Source of the DNA: Acinetobacter cumulans
GTDB taxonomy: Bacteria > Pseudomonadota > Gammaproteobacteria > Pseudomonadales > Moraxellaceae
NCBI RefSeq assembly: GCF_003024525.3
Contig: NZ_CP035934.2
Span: 682,001-746,000 of the forward strand
Length of the DNA stretch: 64,000 nucleotides
Reading direction: 5' to 3'
Part shown: positions 58,686 to 64,000 of the stretch, piece by piece
How the letters are laid out: the number at the start of each line of letters is the position of its first letter
Numbering within the stretch: the stretch's first letter is position 1
The notes under the pieces: generated by a model
Told to the model about the DNA's origin: nothing
The model's input: only the letters and a program-made list of their open reading frames with translations
Database searches by the model: none
Made by a program: the position numbers and the translations under genes

Positions 58686-59405
58686 ATGAAAATCATCACT
58701 TGGAATTGCAATGGCGCTTTTCGTAAAAAGGTTGAGGCTATTTTGCAATTTCAAGCAGATATTTATGTCATTCAAGAATGTGAAAGTCCTGAACAGGCGA
58801 ATGGCTTGTATCAGCGTTATTTTTCAGATTTTCTTTGGAAAGGTGAAAATAAAAATAAAGGACTAGGGATCTTTGTTCGCGCAGGTATAAAGCTTAAAGC
58901 ACTGCATTTACCTGATGAAAATCTTGAGCTTTTTTTGCCTGTGTTACTCAATGATAAAGTACAGTTACTTGCAGTTTGGGCGAAACAAGCCAATTCTCCG
59001 ACCTTTCAATATATTGGCCAGATTTGGAAGTATTTGCAGCTTAACTTGGCGCAACTCGATGAGACGGTACTGATCTGCGGGGATTTCAATAGCAATTCAA
59101 AATGGGATGTTTGGGACCGCTGGTGGAATCATTCAGATGTGGTCAGCATGCTGGAAAAACAAAATATCTTTAGTATTTATCATCGCGCCTTGGCCGAACA
59201 ACAAGGCCATGAAAGTCAGCCGACCTTCTTTCTTCAGCGCAATCCACTTAAGGCTTATCATATCGATTATATTTTTGCATCCGATCAATATTGGAATTTA
59301 AAAAATGTAAAGTTGAGGATAGGTGATGCCCAAGATTGGCTGAGCCAAAGTGATCATTTGCCTCTGTGTTGTGATATCAATCCATTTACCAAAACATGCT
59401 TGTGA
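58686..59405 (+). CDS. Endonuclease/exonuclease/phosphatase-family protein
   Basis: 239 aa from ATG 58686, 2 bases after the GNAT stop. WNCNGAF, QECESP, GDFNSNSKWD, HIDYIFAS and SDHLPL are the EEP catalytic signature (Asn, Glu, Asp-Asn, His-Asp, Asp-His). No signal peptide or extra domain; likely a cytoplasmic nuclease or phosphatase. The IS element begins 14 bases past the stop without disrupting it. Confidence 0.9.
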   Translation: MKIITWNCNGAFRKKVEAILQFQADIYVIQECESPEQANGLYQRYFSDFLWKGENKNKGLGIFVRAGIKLKALHLPDENLELFLPVLLNDKVQLLAVWAKQANSPTFQYIGQIWKYLQLNLAQLDETVLICGDFNSNSKWDVWDRWWNHSDVVSMLEKQNIFSIYHRALAEQQGHESQPTFFLQRNPLKAYHIDYIFASDQYWNLKNVKLRIGDAQDWLSQSDHLPLCCDINPFTKTCL

Positions 59406-59415
59406 ACATCTTTTA

Positions 59416-60469
59416 AAACTTAGATTAGCATTTGAAGTGCAACACCATGTTGTTGCCATAATACCTGACTCGGACTTTTAAAGCCGAGTCTTTTTCTTGG
59501 CCGATGATTCAAGCGTTGAGTGATTTCTGAAATATATTCATCCGTATAGTCATTTAAATCACTGCCTTTTCTAATATATTGCCTGATTAAACCATTGGTA
59601 TTTTCATTTGTACCACGTTGCCAAGCACTGTAAGGATCAGCGAAATACCACTCTATCCCTAATTCTCTAGCAGTATGCTCATGCAAGCTGAACTCCTTGC
59701 CATTATCTGCTGTCATTGTTTTTAGCTGATCTTTAACTGGATTCAATAAGCTGATTGTGGCTTGGCAAACTTCCTCTGCCTTGCGTGAACTACACTTTTT
59801 CAGCCAAAGATAACCCGTCTTCCTGTCTACAATCGAGACCAATGATTGCTGATGGTTCTTGCCTACAATCGTATCTATTTCCAGATCACCAAAGCGAGTC
59901 CGAAGCTCTATCTCTATAGGTCGATAATGAATGCTTTTACGATTGATCAGCTGACCACGGGTTTCAGGAGAGCCATATTTTCTCTTTCTTTGATTTCTGA
60001 AACGCAGGTTGTGAAAGAGTGTCCCACCCTTGCTTTTATCCTGTTGTATGAAGCGGTAGATGGAATGCAGACTAACTGAAACATGAGAAGCGATTTGCTC
60101 GGGACTCCATTGAATATCAAGATAAGAGATGACACGCATCCAAAGCTCATTAGGAATTGTTTTAGGGTTTGAACAATGCCGTCGTCGAGCCAATTTATGG
60201 GCATGTTGAGCGAAATAGCCATTTCTCGCTTTATTACGCAGAATTTCCCTAGAAATTGTTGAGGGAGAGCGATTTAAACGCAAAGCGATATAACGTTTGG
60301 AAAAACCTTCACGTAACAAGGTATAAATCTGATATCTTTCTTCTTGAGTAAGATGAGTATAGTTCATGATGCAACTTTGACTTTGGTCGGTCGGAAGCAT
60401 AATGCTAACTCATCTTGCTTTCTTCCAATACATTAATCTCTGTTGCACTTCATTTGAGAATCTAAGAAA
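59416..60469 (-). mobile_element. IS30-family insertion sequence with 3-bp target duplication
   Basis: Element 59419-60466 (1048 bp) with imperfect terminal inverted repeats (left CTTAGATTAGCATTTGAAG, right complement CTTAGATTCTCAAATGAAG) extending to GTGCAACA. AAA flanks both ends as direct repeat. One transposase gene. It resembles the Acinetobacter IS30-type elements of the ISAba125 kind. Confidence 0.9.
59420..60367 (-). CDS. IS30-family transposase
   Basis: 315 aa from ATG 60367. An N-terminal helix-turn-helix (LTQEERYQIYTLLREG, RSPSTISREILRN) binds the terminal repeats. The DDE catalytic core: GDLEIDTIVG, MTADNGKEF, and GTNENTNGLIRQY supply the acidic triad. Full length; the stop codon lies inside the left inverted repeat. 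Likely active, not degraded. Confidence 0.95.
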   Translation of the reverse strand: MNYTHLTQEERYQIYTLLREGFSKRYIALRLNRSPSTISREILRNKARNGYFAQHAHKLARRRHCSNPKTIPNELWMRVISYLDIQWSPEQIASHVSVSLHSIYRFIQQDKSKGGTLFHNLRFRNQRKRKYGSPETRGQLINRKSIHYRPIEIELRTRFGDLEIDTIVGKNHQQSLVSIVDRKTGYLWLKKCSSRKAEEVCQATISLLNPVKDQLKTMTADNGKEFSLHEHTARELGIEWYFADPYSAWQRGTNENTNGLIRQYIRKGSDLNDYTDEYISEITQRLNHRPRKRLGFKSPSQVLWQQHGVALQMLI

Positions 60470-60470
60470 T

Positions 60471-60498
60471 AAAAAAAGCGCTGATATCAGCGCTTTTT
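60471..60498. terminator. Palindromic terminator at the IS right flank
   Basis: AAAAAAAGCGCTGATATCAGCGCTTTTTT, serving the gene at 60512 on the minus strand. The IS landed 2 bases from it. Confidence 0.88.
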
Positions 60499-60511
60499 TA
60501 AATACAGGAGA

Positions 60512-60853
60512 TCAATGGCCGTGAGCGGTTTCTGAAGATGCTCCATGCGACATGCCGTTCATATTTGCATGCTCACTTTCGCTCATATTCATATCTTCAG
60601 CAGTTTGATTGCGCGCAGCTTCACGTGCTTGTTTTTGCTGCTGTGCTTCAGCCATTTGTTCCTGAGACATCGCAGGCGCATTTTTAAAAGCATGCTGCTG
60701 GGTATTGTCTTTCTTTTGCTGGCTTGGCATGTAATCTGGTTCATTGCTGACAGCAAGCCAGAAAAAGCCCATGAACAAGGCACCCAAAATACAGGAAATA
60801 ATGAGTGCTTTCCAACCCCAAGGTGATTTTTCAGGAGATGTAGAATCGGTCAT
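60512..60853 (-). CDS. Membrane protein with Met/His-rich C-terminal tail
   Basis: 113 aa. One hydrophobic segment at about residues 14-36, then a Gln/Ala-rich helix and a tail with spaced Met and His (MNMSESEHANMNGMSHG, then HGH at the end). Such residues can bind Zn or Cu. GGAA 7 bases before the ATG. A palindrome 32 bases upstream matches the Zur-box pattern, so zinc repression is predicted (inference). Confidence 0.75.
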   Translation of the reverse strand: MTDSTSPEKSPWGWKALIISCILGALFMGFFWLAVSNEPDYMPSQQKKDNTQQHAFKNAPAMSQEQMAEAQQQKQAREAARNQTAEDMNMSESEHANMNGMSHGASSETAHGH

Positions 60854-60885
60854 GATTGGATTCCAATAATCAAATAATCAACGAG

Positions 60886-60902
60886 ATGTTATCTTATAAC
60901 AT
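60886..60902 (-). promoter_or_regulatory. Zur-box-like palindrome
   Basis: Perfect inverted repeat ATGTTAT CTT ATAACAT, which fits the published gammaproteobacterial Zur pattern (GTTATANTATAAC) at 12 of 13 positions. Positioned 32 bases upstream of the metal-rich protein start. Function predicted, not shown. Confidence 0.55.
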
Positions 60903-61130
60903 GGAATGGCTGAATTAGGGATGATTATCTAGGAAAGTCATGATTATTTTAAGGTTTTTATTTATCCAAAATGAGCGAGCTGTTGAAGCAGTAGATTTAG
61001 ACCTTTTTATGCATTTGTTTTCATTCAATATGCTTCATCTATGATCTATCGTCCTCACAAGATCCAATTTTTTCCTCTGCAATTTCAATCCATTCAGCCT
61101 TTAACATGCTTTAGTGTGGTGACATAAAAT

Positions 61131-61158
61131 AAAAAAGGAGCACTTGGCTCCTTTTTTA
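61131..61158 (-). terminator. Terminator after the fatty-acid oxidation gene
   Basis: AAAAAGGAGC / GCTCCTTTTT with a 5-base loop and T runs. Confidence 0.88.
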
Positions 61159-61175
61159 AATATGAAACGGATGGC

Positions 61176-63308
61176 TTAGATCAATTCACCCTTTGCTACT
61201 TTATCCTTCAGCAATTGTGGCGCTTTAAAGCGTTCGCCGTATTTTGCTTCTAGTGTATTGGCACGTAATAGCGCTTTTTCCAATCCATATTGATTTAAGA
61301 ATTGCAAAGCGCCACCTGTCCAAGGGGCAAAGCCGATACCGAAAATTGATCCGACATTGCCATCAATTGTTGACTCAAGCACGCCTTCTTCTAGGCAGCG
61401 TAAGGTATCGAGGGATTGTACAAACAGGAAGCGGTCAATCATTTCCTGTTCAGAAATATTGCTATCCTTTTGCCATTTGCTTAAGCCATCCCAGAGATGC
61501 TTTTTACCGCCTTCAGGATATTCATAAAAACCTGCACCAGCTGCTTTACCTTTACGTCCGAACTCATGAATCATCGTTTGAATAACGTCATCCGCACCTG
61601 AGCGAGGCAAGTCTTTGCCTTCAGCTTGTAAGGCTTTACGTGTTTCATTTGCAACATGCTCAGATAACGTTAAAGACACTTCATCTTGAATGGCCAATGG
61701 ACCTACAGGCATGCCGGCTTTCAGCGCAGCCATTTCAATGCGGGCAGGGTGCACACCTTCAGACAGCAGACGTAAACCTTCTTGTACAAAAGTGCCAAAG
61801 ACACGGCTGGTAAAGAACCCGCGACTGTCATTGACTACAATTGGTGTTTTGCCAATTTGCTGTACATAGTCATAGGCTTTGGCTAAGGTTTCAGCCGAGG
61901 TGTTTTTACCTTTAATAATTTCGACCAATTGCATTTTGTCGACAGGACTAAAGAAATGCAGACCGATAAATTTAGCTTGATCTTGGGATGCCTGTGCCAA
62001 GCCTGAAATTGGCAAAGTAGAGGTATTTGATGCAAAAATGCCGCTATCTGCCAGATAGGCTTCGGCTTCTTGTGTCACTTTGGCTTTGAGTTCGACATTT
62101 TCAAATACCGCTTCAATGATTAAGTCACAGCCTTGTAGGTCGGTAGCATCTGCAGTGGCATGAATCAGTCCTAAAACTTGATCACGTTTTTCTGCACTTA
62201 AACGGCCTTGAGATACTTTTTTATCCAGCAGTTTTTGGCTATAGGCTTTGCCTTTTTCAGCAGCTTCTACAGAAACATCCTTGAGTACAACAGCAATGCC
62301 TTTTGATGCTGTGGCATAAGCAATGCCTGCACCCATCATGCCTGCGCCTAAAATGCCGACTTTGGTGGCTTGCCATTTCACGACGTCTTTTGGACGGCTT
62401 GCACCTGACTTGATGGCGTTGAGACCATGCCAGAAGGTGCCGATCATATTTTTAGAAATTTGGCCGGTTGCAAGGTAAGTAAAGTAACGTGATTCAATGG
62501 TGAGCGCCGTATCGACATCCACCTGAGCGCCTTCAACAGCAGCCGACATAATGGCTTCAGGCGCAGGGTAACAGCCCTTGGTTTTGTCACGCAGCATAGC
62601 AGGGGCAATGGCGAGCATTTGCGCCACAGCAGGTGTGGATGGCGTACCGCCCGGAATTTTATAGCCTTTTACATCATAAGGCTGTTGTGATTTTGGATTG
62701 GCTTTGACCCAAGTAATAGCTTTGTCCATCAAGTCTTCAAGGCTATCTGCAGTGTCTTGAATGAGCCCCAATGATTTGGCTTTTTCGACACCAATTTGTT
62801 TGCCTTCCATTAAGAGTGGAAATGCATTTTGCAAACCCAATAAACGTACCATGCGTACAATACCGCCACCGCCCGGCAGTAAGCCTAAGGTCACTTCAGG
62901 CAAGCCAAACTTTGCCTTAGCATCATTGAGTGCAATACGATAATGACAGCCAAGAGCTAACTCCCAGCCACCGCCAAGCGCTGTGCCATTTAAAGCGGCC
63001 ACAACTGGAATGCCACGGGTTTCGATATAACGAAGTTTGGCTTTCATCTCTTCAATCATATTGAAGAATTCAGTTGCATGCTCAGGTGTAGCTTGAATCA
63101 GTTCATCTAAATCACCGCCGGCGAAGAAGGTTTTTTTGTTCGAGCGGAAAATGATCCCTGCGATGTTTTCGTCAGCTTGCAGTTTGTCTACTGTTTCAGC
63201 CAGTGCAGCACGGAAATCTGCATTCATGGTGTTGGCAGATTGGTTTGGAGAATCTAAAGTTAAAATGACGATATTGTCGGCATTTTTTTCAAATTGAATT
63301 GCGCTCAT
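61176..63308 (-). CDS. Multifunctional fatty-acid oxidation protein (enoyl-CoA hydratase / 3-hydroxyacyl-CoA dehydrogenase)
   Basis: 710 aa. The N-terminal crotonase domain (AGGDLDELI, GTALGGGWELALGC, LPEVTLGLLPGGGG) hydrates enoyl-CoA. The central Rossmann domain (GILGAGMMGAGIAY) and GLHFFSPVDKMQLVEII oxidise 3-hydroxyacyl-CoA with NAD. A thiolase gene lies just beyond on the same strand, the usual partner for beta-oxidation. Which of FadB or FadJ it is cannot be settled here. Confidence 0.9.
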   Translation of the reverse strand: MSAIQFEKNADNIVILTLDSPNQSANTMNADFRAALAETVDKLQADENIAGIIFRSNKKTFFAGGDLDELIQATPEHATEFFNMIEEMKAKLRYIETRGIPVVAALNGTALGGGWELALGCHYRIALNDAKAKFGLPEVTLGLLPGGGGIVRMVRLLGLQNAFPLLMEGKQIGVEKAKSLGLIQDTADSLEDLMDKAITWVKANPKSQQPYDVKGYKIPGGTPSTPAVAQMLAIAPAMLRDKTKGCYPAPEAIMSAAVEGAQVDVDTALTIESRYFTYLATGQISKNMIGTFWHGLNAIKSGASRPKDVVKWQATKVGILGAGMMGAGIAYATASKGIAVVLKDVSVEAAEKGKAYSQKLLDKKVSQGRLSAEKRDQVLGLIHATADATDLQGCDLIIEAVFENVELKAKVTQEAEAYLADSGIFASNTSTLPISGLAQASQDQAKFIGLHFFSPVDKMQLVEIIKGKNTSAETLAKAYDYVQQIGKTPIVVNDSRGFFTSRVFGTFVQEGLRLLSEGVHPARIEMAALKAGMPVGPLAIQDEVSLTLSEHVANETRKALQAEGKDLPRSGADDVIQTMIHEFGRKGKAAGAGFYEYPEGGKKHLWDGLSKWQKDSNISEQEMIDRFLFVQSLDTLRCLEEGVLESTIDGNVGSIFGIGFAPWTGGALQFLNQYGLEKALLRANTLEAKYGERFKAPQLLKDKVAKGELI

Positions 63309-63628
63309 AAATTTTATCCAAATATTTTTATGACTTTGCTAGTGATTTTTGAGATTTAAATTATTCATCGTCACTACGGAGTCTTTCCAAATTTATTCAT
63401 TACTGTTATTTCATTTCAGCTAAAGCGGTGCTTTAGCTTCATTCAGGTTCGACCTACCTTGCGAAATATATTTCTCATTCGGCAAAAGTAGGCAAAACCA
63501 TTTGTTATCCACAAAACCTGTCAACTAATGTCTTTTTTCTAAAAGTTCGCAGAAACATTATTTTCAATTTTTGGTCAGGTTGTGGATGACACATACCAAG
63601 TATCAAATGCTACGTACGGTTCGGTTAA
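63309..63628. other. Intergenic region between thiolase and fatty-acid gene
   Basis: No gene seen. Perfect 8-bp hairpin GCTAAAGC GGT GCTTTAGC at 63419-63437 without a T run; possibly a regulatory or weak termination site. Confidence 0.55.
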
Positions 63629-64000
63629 TTAAACTAGCTCAATAATCATTGCGATGCCCATACCGCCGCCGACACACAAGGTCGCTAAACCGCGCTTTTT
63701 ACCTTGGCGTTCTAGTTCATCCATCAGGGTGCCTAAAATCATGGCGCCTGTTGCACCTAGTGGATGTCCTAATGCAATTGCACCGCCATTCACATTGACT
63801 TTGGCAGGGTCTACCTTGAGTTCGGTAATAAAACGCATCACCACTGCAGCAAAAGCTTCATTCACTTCAAACAGATCAATATCATCAATGGTTAAGCCAG
63901 CTTTGGCTAAGGCTTTACGTGCAGCAGGTGCAGGGCCAGTCAGCATAATGGTTGGGTCTGCGCCCACTAATGCAGTTGCAAGCACTTTGGCACGCGGTTT
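63629..64000 (-). CDS. Thiolase (acetyl-CoA acyltransferase), C-terminal part, truncated by window edge
   Basis: The frame runs on past 64000; 123 residues visible. Catalytic His is in [11 protein letters not shown] and catalytic Cys in CVGGGMGIA, with NEAFAAV upstream. Only the C-terminal part is seen. Beta-oxidation partner of the neighbouring multifunctional protein. The apparent start at 63985 is an artefact of truncation. Confidence 0.92.
   Translation of the reverse strand, partial: KPRAKVLATALVGADPTIMLTGPAPAARKALAKAGLTIDDIDLFEVNEAFAAVVMRFITELKVDPAKVNVNGGAIALGHPLGATGAMILGTLMDELERQGKKRGLATLCVGGGMGIAMIIELV

Larger units (their letters stand above)
60854..61175. other. Intergenic region between metal-binding-type gene and fad-type gene
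   Basis: No gene seen. Holds the Zur-like palindrome at 60886-60902 and the terminator of the fatty-acid gene at 61131-61158. Confidence 0.7.

Noticed and set aside
59416..60469. A composite transposon carrying resistance genes
   Set aside because: Only one IS copy is present and no resistance gene lies nearby.

Overview
The window is chromosomal DNA of an Acinetobacter-type gammaproteobacterium (Moraxellaceae). The evidence is a complete rRNA operon whose 16S, 23S and 5S sequences read as Acinetobacter, AT-leaning codon use, trpFB and trpA at separate sites (a known Acinetobacter arrangement), an accD-folC-SPOR cluster, an sspAB pair, and an IS30-family element resembling those common in the genus. 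Species cannot be fixed by reading alone.

Layout. 1-4.9 kb is a cobalamin uptake locus: two divergent BtuB-like receptors back to back, each behind its own cobalamin riboswitch, with a PduO-type adenosyltransferase downstream of one. 5-6.9 kb is trpFB, with a 9-bp hairpin at the predicted 5' end of the mRNA. 7-14 kb is accessory: an AT-rich FRG-domain gene, a CPBP membrane protease whose N terminus is cut by an in-frame TGA, DUF1543 and DUF2804 genes, a metal-dependent hydrolase divergent from an AraC-type regulator, and an NhaC-type antiporter. 14.3-18.3 kb is trpA-accD-folC-SPOR. 18.4-27.4 kb holds a lipoprotein phosphatase overlapping an MBL-fold hydrolase, a 1-Cys peroxiredoxin, secA, a small secreted protein, argJ, nadA and a Pro-Arg-His-Pro tRNA operon.

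27.4-29.7 kb is a YfiRNB-like cyclic-di-GMP module. 29.8-35.7 kb is the rRNA operon (16S, tRNA-Ile, tRNA-Ala, 23S, 5S) with two promoters, one containing an 18-bp palindrome, and clear RNase III-type processing stems. 35.9-38.4 kb is the most unusual locus: two Roadblock/LC7 proteins, an MglA-like small GTPase and an unrecognised protein with a probable helix-turn-helix, followed by a 0.7-kb AT-rich gap. 39-42.3 kb is sspA-sspB plus a tail-anchored protein, two tiny membrane proteins, and rplM-rpsI with a leader hairpin.

42.8-45.5 kb is pdxA-rsmA-apaH. 45.5-47.7 kb is a tandem array of four secreted DUF2147 paralogues. 47.8-50.2 kb is lrgB-lrgA-hflX. 50.3-59.4 kb contains mostly envelope, transport and modification genes. 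59.4-60.5 kb is an IS30-family insertion with inverted repeats and an AAA target duplication, landed next to a terminator. Beyond it is a Met/His-rich membrane protein preceded by a palindrome very close to the published Zur-box pattern, then a fatty-acid oxidation alpha-type protein and the C terminus of a thiolase that runs off the window end.
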